DNA of 64,000 nucleotides from Chondrilla cf. caribensis (lineage: Eukaryota; Porifera; Demospongiae; Chondrillida; Chondrillidae). Location: positions 4,587,548 to 4,651,547 of the forward strand of contig OZ026552.1 in NCBI GenBank assembly GCA_964020155.1. Reading direction: 5' to 3'. A program made the translations under genes and the position numbers. Each line of letters begins with the position of its first letter. Position 1 is the first letter of the stretch. The notes beneath the pieces were generated by a model. That model was not told the origin of the DNA. It ran no database searches and worked only from the letters and a program-made list of their open reading frames with translations. Below are positions 1 to 12,376 of this stretch, one piece after another.

Positions 1-1
1 G

Positions 2-154
2 CCAAAACCTATGAGTGGAAAAACTTTGGAAGACGTGAAGAAGATCATGGAGGAGAAGATTCCTTTGGACAAACTTGAAGAAAGGCGTAAATTGAGGGAT
101 GCTAGATTGGTAGCCTTGGCCAAGCACAGAGAAAGGGAAAGTCAAAGTACTTAG
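2..154 (+). CDS. C-terminal exon of an unrecognised protein (partial)
   Basis: An open frame enters from the left edge and stops at TAG 152-154, giving 50 residues. The segment is strongly charged and looks helical (ends LAKHRERESQST). It contains a KTLEDVKKIMEEKIPLDKL stretch followed by an arginine-rich ERRKLRDARL stretch, as in many nuclear or ribosome-associated proteins. I do not recognise the family. The codon pattern and the absence of a downstream continuation suggest a genuine terminal exon on the same strand as CEP43. The upstream exons are outside the window, so the true exon start is unknown. Confidence 0.55.
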   Translation, partial: PKPMSGKTLEDVKKIMEEKIPLDKLEERRKLRDARLVALAKHRERESQST

Positions 155-645
155 AATTATTTTGTAACTTTTAAGCCTATTACCCTATCTGTGAATTACG
201 ATGATTTTGATAAAATTGATAGTAATAATTACTGAAATTATAGTATTTGTGGATTCTTGAGGGATGTTGTAATAGTAGACAGATAGACTGAGTACAAATG
301 AGCCTATGCTGAAGTTTGGATTTTGTTCAAACGTACGTCTTTTGTTTGGGGTTCAAATTTATTTAGGGATCAAATACACTCCTTATCCTGTTGGAGACAA
401 AGTTGGATACGGTATGTATTGGACGGTATGTGAACATTAGTCCAAAGAAACGCTGTGGCGCGATTGAAATGTGCGGGCAATAACTGGAATAGTTTTGTGT
501 CCACATATGCGCACATACGTGTACTGTACTGTAGTTATAGCATTGATATGGTTATAGGTGGTTATATGGATATGGTTATTGGTTAGGATGGTCAGATGAT
601 GATGTCATGTGACGATGTCCCTTAAGAGCGCGGGTTCAAATTAAA
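155..645. other. Intergenic region upstream of CEP43
   Basis: No convincing ORF or repeat is seen. The stretch holds the 3' flank of the left-edge gene and the presumed CEP43 promoter. The 40 bases before the ATG contain CG-rich sequence (GAGCGCGGG) and no TATA box, unlike the array genes. The ATG lies in AAAATGGCCGCC, a favourable initiation context. Confidence 0.5.
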
Positions 646-1282
646 ATGGCCGCCGAGGAAGTAGAAGCTGACGAAGAATTGAGGGAATTAGTAGCTCAAA
701 CGTTGGAAACAAAGGGAGTTTTGTCGAAAATAAGAGTAAGTTGTATTCCTAATTTGATAAATCATGCCTCTATGGCCTATTAACGCCTATAAAAGCATAA
801 ATATTTTTTGATTGTGTGTCCTGTTTAATACCAAAGGCTGAATTGAGAGCACAAGTTTTTCTGGCTTTGGAGGAGCAGGACAAATCGCAGGTTTGTTGAC
901 AGAAAATATCAAAATCCTTTCACGTGTCAGCTGTTGGGATATAAGTGGTGTTTGGACTCCCCTGTGTCAATCTACGTTGTATTCCGCGTTCAGGGAAGGC
1001 AGATCCAGGGAAATGCTAAGTTAAAGTCGTTCCTGAGCACTGGTGATGGTAGGCTGGTTGCAGGTGTTCTGAGGGAGTTTTTGGAATTTTATGGATTACA
1101 TTACACTGCATCTGTCTTTGAACCAGAAGCTGGAGCTGTGAGTGGTGATCAGTTGATAATTTGATTAGAACAAATCAGACTCATTACTTTGTTTCTACTC
1201 TTATGCTTATGTGTATTTGCGTTTGTAGCGAAACTTTTTGGATCCTTTTTGTGTTTGTTATTATGGTACTGTTACTGTTTTC

Positions 1283-1345
<63 letters not shown>

Positions 1346-1354
1346 TGTGCATGT

Positions 1355-1411
<57 letters not shown>

Positions 1412-1420
1412 TGTGCATGT

Positions 1421-1457
<37 letters not shown>

Positions 1458-1467
1458 TGTGCATGTG

Positions 1468-1522
<55 letters not shown>

Positions 1523-1564
1523 CGTGTGTGTGTGGTGTGCATGTGTGTGTGTGTGTGTGGTGTG

Positions 1565-1623
<59 letters not shown>

Positions 1624-1627
1624 TGTG

Positions 1628-1678
<51 letters not shown>

Positions 1679-1881
1679 TATGTTGTGTTGACCAAGTGTC
1701 TTCTTCTCCTACAGTATGAACTGAGTGACAGAGATGAAATTATAGATAAGTTGAAGATGCAGGAAGGTGTCGACGTTCGAAAGGAGGAACCAATACTGGC
1801 TGCATTAGTGAGAAGGTCCACCAGCGAGAAGACACAGACGGCAACTGTGAGCCAGTTGTGTTCTTGCTCTCAAAATTTTCA

Positions 1882-1913
<32 letters not shown>

Positions 1914-4121
1914 AGTGTGTGTGTGTACGTTGCTTGATGTGAGTGCTATTGGGTCGATAGATAGACGTTAGATCACAATGTAGTGGAATTACAATTCCAC
2001 TACATTGAAATTATGTAAACTGTTAATGTGTTTAATGTACTTAATTGTCTCTAGGCTTGTTTTGTATGCTAGCTATAGTGTACAGAGTACGCTCTGGTGT
2101 TAGTATTGCCATCGTTATCTCGTGTCTCACCTTCTCTGGCTGTAGATAAGCAGTTCGAAGTTGACATCGTTGTTGAGTGGTTTGGGGGATCCCCCTCCAG
2201 CTCACACTGTGGCAGACGAGTTCCCACCAAAAGTACCCTCCACGTCAATCGGACACACACAGTCGTCAAGTAGGGACACATACTCTGGGTTACTGATGGA
2301 CCGCTCCCCCTTATCTCCATCAGCTGTAGCAGAGAACCAAGAGTCTAAATTCTCGCCGAGTGATTTTATAATGCCAGAGTCGTCCAAAGAAGTAGACAGG
2401 CTATCGAGACGAGATAAAACACAGGGACAGCCTCGTGGACTGGACTGGACTAAAGACATTAGTAATCTACACGGTACAGAGTCCACAAGACAAAGCTCCT
2501 TACAAAAGTGAGTGTGTGTTGTATTGTTAGTGGTTTCTGACCTTGGAGACCCCTATTTGGTATGCACCTATGTACATAAACTGTTAGTACTGATGCATAC
2601 ATACATATATGGTGATCCCAGTTTGGTGTGTACATACGTGCATGCTCACATATATAGTCTGTCAGCACGTGTGTACTGCTCCTTTTGTGAAGATTTCATT
2701 TGATGTAATGTATGTATGTACATATACTGTCAATGTATGTACACTACTGCTTTGTGGAGATCCCCTATTCTTGCACCCATACTTGTTATGTGTACAGCAC
2801 ATACGCACTTCACATACATATCAGCACATGTGTTGTGTGTAGACATTTACCATTTATCTTTCCGACTACCAGTGCTGGAAGACAGAAGGGTGGTCTGACG
2901 TCAACTCCACATGATGGTGCTTCCCTGAACACTGGTGCTAAAGTCTCATCAAAGGAGCCTCTATCATACGAAGAAGACTTTGTGTCAGAGAGGTACTGAT
3001 ATGCAAATACCGTATAGCGGAAGAGTTTCATGGACTAAAAGTTTCACGAAGAAACGGGTATTCGTGAAAGTTTTACTTGTGAACACCCGATGACGTAATT
3101 GTATGACAATCAATTAACGTAATAGGCATTAAAAACACGAAACTTTTTGTTGCGAAATTTGCAAAATAGAGCGATTCGAAAAAGTTTTGTCTCGCGAAAC
3201 TTTCTGTCCATACGGTACAAATGTCAAAATACAGACCAACCTGTTTAGTAAGTATGTACTTTGAAGGGCACACCAAATCTGTACTTTTTATCAGAGGCAC
3301 GTACTTACTATCAGTACTGGTTGACCTAGTGTACGTACATGAGCTAGGGACTGAGTGAAGTGTATGTACGTACGTATGTTCTAACCAGGGTACTTGCGTA
3401 CTAAGCAAGTTACCCACATACATACACTTTCCTGTTCATTTACGTACAGTGAAATGTGTACTGGTTGACATAGTGTACATGAGCTAAGGAGCTACGTGTG
3501 TACTATGTACTGACCCAGGTACTTCCTAAGCATGTTGCACTGTATATGCATACATACACATACATAAAATGTGTGTGTGAATCTTGTGTGTCTGTGCCTT
3601 TATTATTTCTGTAGCATACACACCGAAAGTCACACCAAAGATGGCTCCACTTCTCGGAAATATGTGAAAACGCCAGATGTGAGTGCTGCCTGTATGAATG
3701 TATGTACATGTGTCCAGAAAATAATATGCATTTATGTGTGTATGTATGCTCAACATGTGTATACACACCTACATCTGTATGCATATAATGTACATATGAA
3801 CATATATACGATTGTTGAACCTTGCTACGTTGAATTCCAACAAAATTGAAGTCCCTTATAATCTTTCGTTATACTTACTTTATAATCTGAGCCCACTATG
3901 ATACACAGCCATCATTGTATGCTATTTTATTGAAGTTTCAAGAATTTAATGTTGTTTAAGGAGTGTTGAATCATCAAGGTCCGGTTTCACTAGTTTCAAG
4001 AGATGTTTTCTTCCTTTGATCCTTGTAGGGTATAACTGTAGACGAAACGTTGTCTCAATCAGAAGTGACGTTAGGAGATATGGACATTTTAGAACCTGTT
4101 AAAACCGGCCAACTGACTTAA
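646..4121 (+). CDS. CEP43: CEP43 (FGFR1OP/FOP) centrosomal protein, 8 exons
   Basis: Exons 646-735, 837-890, 1003-1137, 1715-1846, 2146-2507, 2873-2992, 3615-3678 and 4029-4121 join in phase with GT-AG introns to give about 349 residues. The N-terminus (EELRELVAQTLETKGVLSKIR, then AELRAQVFLALEEQ) and the KSFLSTGDGRLVAGVLREFLEFY segment match the LisH-containing FOP N-terminal dimerisation domain. In this family the protein acts at centrioles, centriolar satellites and the ciliary base, with CEP350 and CEP19. The middle is Ser/Pro-rich and disordered. An acidic SYEEDF motif in exon 6 is typical of FOP C-terminal regions. The human protein is somewhat longer (about 400 residues). Start choice: the first ATG, followed by the family-typical MAAEE. 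The call is secure; exact intron borders are by eye. Confidence 0.9.
1285..1679. repeat. Long (GT)n microsatellite in CEP43 intron 3
   Basis: About 395 bp of nearly pure GT/TG, broken at intervals by a recurrent GTGGTGTGCATGTG interruption (near 1343, 1410, 1456, 1533, 1558 and 1621). The regular interruptions show that the tract grew by duplicating composite blocks rather than only by dinucleotide slippage. It fills most of intron 3 and ends about 35 bp before the exon 4 acceptor. Confidence 0.95.
1885..1926. repeat. (TG)n microsatellite in CEP43 intron 4
   Basis: Short TG dinucleotide run with one GAGTG interruption, just after CEP43 exon 4. Confidence 0.9.
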
Positions 4122-4389
4122 CACTGTACTTTGCATGCCTCTGTGTTCCTGTTTGTTTTATATTCACTACGAGCATACTTTTCCACACATGTACGCATGT
4201 ACACATTCTTCATCGGACATTGTCTGTGTACAGTAATTTGTTGGCGTGATGTTATTTATGCAAGTGCTTTATTGGCCAAGCATGCACAGGGATCTACAAG
4301 TGTACTGTTGTTGTTGTCTAATTTGTGAGCTGTTTTGTATTTCCTCCATTACATGAAACTGTACTGTGTTTTATTGTACATCGTTTGTT

Positions 4390-5660
4390 GCTGTACCATA
4401 CAGATACTGCTGTATGTATTGCATGTACATATTACATATTATACATATATATATATATATATGCAGTTCCTACTGTATTATTATCAATGCTGAGCATGGT
4501 GTTCCTAGTGGGGATCATAACTTAGATATTCAACTGCAGTCTATTTTTATTAACCACCAACAATTTGACCTTGAAAGACACGGTAAAGTAATGAGTTTGG
4601 CAGTTAATTAATTCACTCAACATTCGTAATATACTGTTTGTAGACTAAAATATTGGTACTGAAAAATTGCTGTGGTTATATGTATAAAAGGGTTCAGTGG
4701 ATAGTATAATTACTATTAATGGTGTATTGCAGATTTACAACATTTCACTGCAGTACACATTCTGGACAATGTGCGGGGGAGTGCCCGTGGGATGTTTGAA
4801 GGATGGTATGATGAGCTTCCTGATCCTGTGACAGGAAGTTATAGCAGATTAGTAATTAACTTCCTGTTCTTCATGTGACAGGAAGTGGTATCAAATGGGC
4901 AATAAACTTCCTGTTCATTCAAATTACAGGAAATGAACTACATATATATGTATATAATACAATGCATACTTTGTATTATGGAACCCTGTTCTCTTATACA
5001 TATTGTAATGCAACTAACCATTAGAAGAGGAAATAACATTCAATCCATGTAAGATGGAAGAGGTGTGTGCTGCATGGGTACTGATTAACATAATTGAACA
5101 AATTGAAAAAAGGAAGTGAATCCACCTGGTCATGAGGGTTTGAGGATTTCACCCGCTGTGTCTGGGTTTCTCCTGGCCACCAGATCTCCTGAGAGAATTC
5201 GTTTGTCGATGTCTGTTTCTGGGAGATGGTTGACAAATGACAATCATAAGTGATAACACAGCACGTACAGGTAATTCTACATCTTCATATCATATGTGTA
5301 CACATATGTCCATGCAGTACAGTACACATGTATGGATATGGAGTCTAACCTGCCTAGCAAGTACCATGAAGGACACAACAAATCTCTACTTCTTATCAGA
5401 GGTATTAGCTATCAACACTGGTGGACAGCAGTGCATGTGATATATGTAGGGGCTATCTGGAGCTTTGTTAGCCATGAATATGTATGTACTGTACGTATGT
5501 ACTAAATTAATAAGGGTACCTGAATATGTATGTACTGTATGTACTAACAAGGGTACCTGAATATGTATGTACTGTATGTACTAACAAGGGTACCTGAATA
5601 TTATGTATGTACTGTATGTACTAATAAGGGTACGTACCTGAATACGTATGTACTGTATGT
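4390..5660. repeat. Block a, copy 1: conserved segment repeated four times
   Basis: Related sequence recurs at about 20975-21985 (continuing 25671-25870), 34985-36170 and 54070-55220. Each copy has the same order: a segment ending in an ACAGGAAGT / ACTTCCTGT inverted pair (here 4830-4885), then a stretch around 5140-5240, then a stretch around 5330-5480. The last stays open on the plus strand in all four copies (GISYQHWWTAVHV). The middle one is open on the minus strand, ending DTAGEILKPS plus a stop. Coding is possible but the strand and gene are unresolved. The left third of this copy diverges most from the others. A short tandem repeat built on GTATGTACTGTATGTACTAACAAGGGTACCTGAATA fills 5510-5690. 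Confidence 0.6.
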
Positions 5661-5689
5661 ACTAACAAGGGTACCTGAATATGTATAAT

Positions 5690-7112
5690 ATTTATATACA
5701 TATGTATGTATATTCACGCATACATAATATATTATGTACATAATGTATGTGTGTCCATAATAATGCTGATACTAATAACAATAAACAGTATATTGTACAC
5801 ACATACGTCTATATACATGCATGTATACACACATGTGCATGATAATAATTTCATAAGAGCATATCATTTCATTCATCAAGTATTACACACTCAGTCGGGC
5901 AAATGGAAACAAACTAATAATAATATGTCTGAGCTGGTTGTCTCCAAAATCCAATTCATATCACAATAGTATTCATTGACAAGGTAAACTCAATTCTCAG
6001 TAAACAGAAGCAGAATAAAACAGGGGTGTGGGGTGTGGGGAGTCAGTAAGAAATACATATCTGAATTGGAGGATGTGGGAGAGTGCTTCTGTTCTAAATC
6101 AGTTTAAAACAGTTTCTAACCACCTCAATAGGCAGTTTACCTCAACTGATTATCTAATTGCTCAGCCTGTTAGCACACTGCTCTCTCCCTTACATTGGAT
6201 ACATTAAGCACCTCAGATTGTAGTGAGGTTTACAGGCCATGTATGAAGATGGGGAGGGTTTCAGAATTTAGTTCCCAACTAAAGCTAGGTCTGGACTAAA
6301 TATCATCTTGACACACCCACTCTGGCGTGAGCTACATCAAAAGATGCTTAATATTTTACTCCCTATTCTCTCACATAATGTGGTTTTGACCAAGCAATTC
6401 AGAAAGTTTAATGCTTTAGTGTAAGCAGGGTTCATGTAAACACCCAACTCAGGGGTTTATGGAAAGGTCTAAAGTTCAAGAAAGAGGAACTTCCCTTACA
6501 CCCAGTAAGAGAGAGGGTTAGTTCTAGTTGAAACTTGTAATGATATTCATTGGAGGGGTCACTTACACTCATTAGGCAGCTTACATGAATTGATTACCTA
6601 ACTGCTCAGCGTGTTAGCACACTGCTCTCTCCCTTACATTGGATACATTAAGCACATCAGGTTGTAGTGAGGTTTACAGGTCATGTACGAAGATGGGGAG
6701 GGTTTCAGAATTTAGTTGCCAGCTGAAGCTAGGTCTGGACTAAATATCATCTTGACACACCCACTCTGGTGTGAGCTACATCAAAGGTTCTTAATATTTT
6801 CTCCCCATAATGTGGTTTTGACAGAGCAATTGTAAACAGCCAACTCAGGGGTTTATGGAAAGATCAAAAGTTCAAGAAAGAGGAACTTCCCTTACACCCA
6901 GTAAGAGAGAGGGGTTAGTTCCAGTTGAAACTTGTAATGATATTCATTGGAGGGGTCACCTACAGACCAACCACCTGTAGACAGCAAATACAATTTTATG
7001 GAAATTGAATGAAGTAGCATAGCAAGCTTGAGGTGCAGTTGTCATGGTAACATCACACTCATACAATAGTATAATATTATAATGTTTTGCATTCAATAGA
7101 TCCGGTTACAAC
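5690..7112. repeat. Block b, copy 1: spacer upstream of FRA1
   Basis: This segment recurs at about 25880-26815 upstream of FRA4, and its first 170 bp also at 37600-37730 and 56715-56830. No gene is seen. Inside are two tandem relatives of a TIR-bearing element at about 6203-6353 and 6647-6796. Each begins ATTAAGCAC and ends with the inverse, GCTTAATATT or a degraded form of it. They are flanked by repeated GAGGAACTTCCCTTACACCCAG and GATATTCATTGGAGGGGTCAC stretches, so about 440 bp was itself tandemly duplicated. Confidence 0.6.
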
Positions 7113-7140
7113 AACACCAGAAGTTAAACAGCTATAAATA
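7113..7140 (+). promoter_or_regulatory. FRA1 core promoter
   Basis: TATA box CTATAAATA at 7132-7140, 58 bp before the ATG. The ETS-like position upstream reads CCAGAAGT here, a diverged form of the ACCGGAAGT seen in most array members. Confidence 0.7.
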
Positions 7141-7189
7141 AAGGACAACACTCTAGCTGAACACCAATGTGCAGATTCAAGAGTTCAGC

Positions 7190-8353
7190 ATGCTAAGATT
7201 TCTAGTAGTGTTCTTAATCATTGTTAAGATTGGTACAGTGGAAAATGCTGTCTTGTTGGAGAAGTCAACAACTGACATATCTCACACTATCAACAAGGTG
7301 AGTGGGAGAGGTGGAGGAACATTGGTTGTGGGGTATATGGTGATGGTGACCACATTCATCTGCTCTACAGAGATCAGCACCAACTACACCATGTGACAAA
7401 TCCAGGGAAGGAAACGCCATCTACAGTCAGCAACAAACTGATAGAGTGTGGATTTGTAAGAGTGGAAAGTGGACACCTTTCAAGTAAGACACTTCATACA
7501 CTGCACACAAAAACATATTTTCAAACAAATACACACGCACACACACACACACACACAACACAATGTACTGTACTCCATTCTACAGGCTAACACCCTCACT
7601 GGGAGCTACTCAAGATGTTCCCGCATCATCCTGTAAGGAGATACGACAATCACACACTGATAACGGCTACCAACCTCCAACAGATGGGATGTACTGGATC
7701 ACATTCCATGACAAATGTACTAACAAGACACAGACTATAAAGGTAACATGGTAAAATACTCCAGTACATCACAGAATGTACATTGCAACTTACATCCTCT
7801 CTCTCGCACACTACAACAGGTTTGGTGTGACATGTCCACATGTGGAGGAGGATGGACACTAGTGTGGAAACACTCCTACAGGGAGGTTACTCCACTCACA
7901 TCAGACATGTACTACTTCTCCCATCATTACAGACCCTGTACCGATATTAACAGTGGATGGTGCAATGTACCCCAGAAATCTCGCCTCAACCCTACTGAAA
8001 TGATGATAGTTGCCTACCACAACAAGAGAGTCGTGTACGCCCATCGAGGGAAATTTAACCGTAACATTGACTCGGACTGGACAGGAACGATTCTACTTGA
8101 TCACCACAAGTGTGTGGACCATTGTACCATTAATAATGGAGTTCGTCCAGCACCTAGTGCTGAAAAGGATAACAGATTACTTGGGATTGCCTTTGATAAA
8201 TACTCTCCTGACAACTACTATTGGAATTGTGATACAATCCGCAACAGTTTTGACAATCCTGGAGATGGTCGCTGGGATGACTGTCTTCTGCCAACTTCCA
8301 TTTCTGCTAGAAGACAAAGGACTCAGATGACAGTAGCCATTTATGTACGCTGA
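7190..8353 (+). CDS. FRA1: secreted fibrinogen-related (GGGWT) protein, A1/A4 subtype
   Basis: Exons 7190-7297, 7371-7483, 7586-7742 and 7820-8353 encode about 303 residues. Exon 1 encodes a signal peptide (MLRFLVVFLIIVKIGTVENA); exons 2-3 a short Cys-containing linker; exon 4 the fibrinogen-like part beginning VWCDMSTCGGGWTLVW. With FRA4 it forms a subtype that differs from the other A genes in the signal peptide and in exon 3 (SHTDNGYQ instead of SLTANCYQ). Two family cysteines are absent: exon 3 NCY is NGY, and exon 4 ECRW is DGRW. Variable residues include INN after DHCT, Y in KYSP, W in YYWNC and RNS after CDTI. No lesions. The ATG directly starts the hydrophobic leader. Ligand unknown; a lectin or recognition role is inferred. 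Confidence 0.85.
7531..7557. repeat. (CA)n in FRA1 intron 2
   Basis: Short CA run. The same place in FRA4 intron 2 (27231-27256) also carries one. Other A genes lack it, which supports a FRA1/FRA4 sister relationship. Confidence 0.85.
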
Positions 8354-9067
8354 TTGGTTGCTGCAGGAATGGGCTGGCAAAGTAACACAATATCTGAATC
8401 AACTATATATGTTTACATACATCAATTAATGCATGTATTTATTTGGAAATTTAAGTGAGACAGTGAAATGATTACATAATACAGAAAATCAATTTTTTAA
8501 TTTACTGAATGCATGGTCATGACGGTTGGGAGGATAGTCCGTACATTATTGGGTGTACATGTGCAGCATGGCTAGTACATGGGAATACATGCATGTAACA
8601 CATATAATATACACATGTACGTACACATTGTGGATATGCACTTTGAACCTTCACAACCTGTCAAGGAGTTACTGCTCAACTCTACTGTGTACATAACACT
8701 TACTGGCTGTTTCATGGCAATTGCTAGTATCAATTTCTATCCTGCCAGAGGTACATTCACATGCTCTCACAGATGGTGTTCATATGCACTATTAGTGAAC
8801 CTCCTCAACAGTAAAGCATACATCAAACATATCAAGTGAAGATGTGGCTACTTTGAACCAGCCTCATTAGTGACCTTGCTCAGCAACATCCTTTGAAATG
8901 AACCAATTACAGTACTTTGGAGACCTCAGGTTCACGAACCTTGTAAACATGTCTATAACATTTCATGAATTTCAGAGATGATTGAAATACAATAGTGTCT
9001 TCTGGATTCTTTACAAATGCACAACATGCTCAATGACCTGATCCTATCATTGGGCATACATGCTTGT
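8354..9067. repeat. 3' module and intergenic repeat after FRA1
   Basis: The 3' module that follows array genes begins right after the stop (GATTGGTTGCTGCAGGAAT). It includes TCAATTAATGCATGTA and GCATGGTCATGACGGTTGGG and ends near 8620. It is followed by an intergenic repeat (8620-9050) with GAAGATGTGGCTACTTTGAA, AACCTTGTAAACATGTCTA and ATAGTGTCTTCTGGATTC. These modules are shared by nearly all array units. No independent gene is seen. Confidence 0.7.
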
Positions 9068-9337
9068 AGGCATTCTACTGGATCACAAGTGTGTAGACCA
9101 ATTTGCACCCCTAGTAATGGAGTTTGTCCGGCACCTAGTGCTCAAGGGGGTAACAGACTTCTTGGGATTGCCTTTGATAAAGCCTCTTCTGACAACTACT
9201 ATGGCAATTGTGATACATTCTACAATAACTTTATTTGACAATCATTTGGAGTATCATTGGCATGATTGTCAATTGCTACCTTCCATTCAGCAAGGGCTAG
9301 TTCTGTTCAGATGACTGTTGCCATTTATGTGAGCTAA
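9068..9337 (+). pseudogene. 3' fragment of a diverged fibrinogen-related gene
   Basis: Homologous to the last part of exon 4 (ILLDH-KCVD, NGVCPAPSAQ, RLLGIAFDK, DNYYGNCDTFYNNF) but with no 5' exons and with frameshifts. The stop-side reads HWHDCQLLPS, an extra leucine not seen in the active genes. A matching fragment lies at 28758-29026 after FRA4, so the fragment predates the FRA1/FRA4 segment duplication. Confidence 0.75.
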
Positions 9338-9412
9338 GTAATATAGAAACATTTGTATGAAGACACACACATATAGGATGAATGCACATGCACACACGTA
9401 CACCAATATTTG

Positions 9413-9531
9413 TACATTCCACAATAACTTTAACAATCCTGGATAGGGCTCCTGGGATGACTCTCACCTGCCAACTTCCATTTCCCGACAAACAGATATA
9501 TTCAAATGACAGTAGCATTGATGAATGGTGA
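9413..9531 (+). pseudogene. Second short 3' fragment of a fibrinogen-related gene
   Basis: Covers only the CDTF-to-stop end of exon 4 (ACATTCCACAATAACTTT, then CTGCCAACTTCCATTTC), with a TAG where the family has GAG. It is followed by the usual GATTGGTTGCT downstream sequence. Its counterpart is at 29107-29200. Confidence 0.65.
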
Positions 9532-10718
9532 TTGGTTGCTACTGGTACTTAATGGTCCGTTGCAGTGACACAATATCTGATACAAGTAATAGATGGACAA
9601 TTTACATGCAAAAGTGCACATAGTCCAATACAACATATTATATGTAATAGAAATGTGTCTACTAATTTTCTGCCTTGTTCTCGCACAATTAATCCTAACA
9701 ATGAAACCTGTCTGGTGACCTGTGCTGTATCACTGACCTGTGCTAGATGGCTTATGTATATACAGTTTTTCTTTTGATCTACCCCTCAAACAGCATACAA
9801 GTATGTTTATGTAAATGAATTAATGCATGTACTTACTTGGAAATTTAAGTGAGGCAGTGGAATAATTACATAATACAGAAAATCAATTTTTGGATTCACT
9901 GAATGCATGGTCATAACGGTTGGGAGGATAGTCCGTACATTATTGGGTGTACATGTGCATGGCTAGTACATGGGAATACACGCACATAACACATATAATA
10001 TACACATGTACATATTGTGCACGTGGATATGCACTTTGTACTTTCACAACCTGGCAAGGAGTTACTGAATGCTCAACTACTCTGTACACAACACTTACTG
10101 GCTGTTTCATGGCAACTGCTAGTATCAAATTCTATCCTGCCAGAGGTACATTCACATGTACACACAGACTATGTACATATGTACCATTAGTGAACGCCCT
10201 CAACAGTAAAGCATACATCAAACATGTCAAGTGAAGATGTGGCTACTTTGAACCAGCCTCATTAGTGACCTTGCTCAGCAACATCCTTTGAAATGAACCA
10301 ATTACAGTACTTTGGAGACCTCAGGTTCATGAACCTTGTAAACATGTCTACAACATTTCATGGATTTCGGAGCTGATTGAAATACAATAGTGTCTTCTGG
10401 ATTCTTTACAAATGCACAACATACTCAATGACCTGATCCTATCATTGTGCATACATTTGACTAATGTCAACATAATACAGGCTTACAGTACGTACAGCAT
10501 ACATTAGGAAGGAGCTAATAGTACAAAGCTCAATAGTACAAAGCTCAATACACCAGCATATATATGGAGCTACTTTCAATTTGACAGCAACACTACAACA
10601 ACACACTGTCAGTATGTACCATGGTACATATGTACATTGAAGAACAGCAGATGCTCTGAATGGGATTCATTGTCAATGAATAATTTAAAAAATAGTTACA
10701 ACTGCTACATAACTGGAA
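9532..10718. repeat. Diverged 3' module plus intergenic and 5' modules before FRB1
   Basis: 9790-10640 repeats the 3' module and intergenic repeat. The 5' module follows: GTACCATGGTACATATGTAC near 10617 and the dyad ATTCATTG-N-CAATGAAT near 10665-10681. 9560-9790 is unlike other units. No gene seen. Confidence 0.6.
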
Positions 10719-10746
10719 GTTGAACGGCTATAAATACAGGACACCG
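10719..10746 (+). promoter_or_regulatory. A-type core promoter in front of FRB1
   Basis: CTATAAATA at 10738-10746 with CTGGAAGTTG upstream, as in A genes. The B-type TATA present in FRB2 and FRB4 is missing here: their GCAGGCAGGCTATAAATACAG is reduced to GCAG. The distance to the ATG is therefore 87 bp. Confidence 0.65.
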
Positions 10747-10824
10747 CTCTAGCTGAACTCTGGCTGGTGTGTAGATTCAAGAGATAGAAAGCAGAGCTAC
10801 CTACGTACGTACTACCACTGACCA

Positions 10825-12376
10825 ATGTTTGAATTCAAGTGTGAGACTAGCATGTGGTGTGTTCTAGTGGCAACTCTCTTGTGCGCTCAAATTATTTTGG
10901 CAGAAACTTCCGTTTCTTTGGGAAGAGGTGTAGCTGACACTAGCCACCTTGTGACCAAGGTAAGTACCACTGAGTACTAAGTGTAGGAATGGGAGGGACA
11001 TTGTATACAGATTCTGACAGCAAAAGCCACAATAACAATGTAGATGTGTTGATATGTTGATCCAAATGCACTAAAGAGATGAGTACATATACCATTGACA
11101 TTCTCAACAAAATATATAGGAACGTGTGTACATACGTACGTATACGTACATATGTAGGTATTAGGAATAAAGTTGAATTGAGAAAGTTAACTCTTGTTGT
11201 TGTTGTTGTTGTTGTTGCTGTTTATGGTGACGGTAATGACCGTACTTTTATCTGCATTGCAGAGGTCCATACCCACTACACAATGTGACAAGTCTACAGA
11301 GGGAAATTCTCACTACAACTCCTCACAACTGACATGGTGTGGATTTGTCAGGGGGGGAGATGGATACCATACAAGTGAGGCATTGCACAAAATATAATGT
11401 ATATGTACTGTACGTCTGTATGTACATACACATGTACATGCATTGATGGATAGATTAATATATACACATTGCTGACCTTCACACCACCGATTTATCATCC
11501 ACCCTACAGACTGACACTTTCACTGGGGACAACCCGGGATTACCCAGGGTCATCCTGTAAGCACATACTGGAATTCCTCAATGCTACCTGCAACAAGACT
11601 CAGATAGATGGACCTTACTGGATCTCACTCAGAGATGAATGCCCTCAAAAGGAACAGACCATACAGGTGAACATGTGCTTTTTTTATCACAAACAAATGT
11701 TGACGAAGGAGATATGGTGGTGGAAATATAATAAAATAATCCTGCATACATACATACGTATGTACTTCGGTACTTTCTATTATACTGAGAATACAATCGG
11801 TATTTCTTTATTCTCTCTCACTTTCAACAGGTTTGGTGTGACATGTCCACATGTGGAGGAGGATGGACACTAGTGTGGAAACACTCCTACATGGAGGTTA
11901 CTCCACTCACATCAGACATGTACTACTTCTCCAGTCACTACAGACCCTGTACCGATATCAACAGTGGATGGTGCAATGTACCCCATAAATTTCGCCTCAA
12001 GCCCACTGAAATGATGATAGTTGCCTACCACAACAAAAGAGTCGTGTATGCCTATCGAGGGAAATTTAACCGTAACATTGACTCGGACTGGACAGGAGGG
12101 ATTCTACTGGATCACCACAAGTGTGTGGACCATTGTACCAAAAGTGAAAGTAATGGAGTTCGACCAGCACCTAGTGATCATGCTAATAGTGATAACAGAC
12201 TTCTTGGAATTGCCTTTGATAAACTCTCTCCTGACAACTACTATGTCAGTTGCGATACATTCAAAATAAACTTTGACAATCCTGTGGATTGTCGCTGGCA
12301 TGACTGTCAACTGCCAACTTCCATTTCTGCTAGAAGACTAGAAACTCAAATGACAGTAGCCATGTATGTACGGTGA
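10825..12376 (+). pseudogene. FRB1: subfamily B fibrinogen-related gene with a frameshift in exon 2
   Basis: Exons 10825-10959, 11263-11374, 11510-11666 and 11831-12376. Exon 1 has two in-frame ATGs (10825 and 10852); the second starts directly at the hydrophobic leader MWCVLVATLLCAQIILA. Exon 2 is 112 nt, whereas every other member has 113. One A is missing near 11325 (CACAACTGACATGG against CACAAACTGACATGG). This shifts the frame before the WICQGGRW segment. Exons 3 and 4 are otherwise open and well conserved (exon 4 has 181 codons plus stop), so the lesion is recent or a consensus error. Exon 4 variable residues: KSES after DHCT, L in KLSP, VSC, KIN. Confidence 0.75.

Noticed and set aside
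1161..1942. Long ORFs of repeated VCVC or HTHT residues on both strands (also near 16.3-17.0, 36.1-36.6, 55.4-56.6 and 63.2-64.0 kb)
   Set aside because: They are translations of GT/CA microsatellites, open in every frame by composition.
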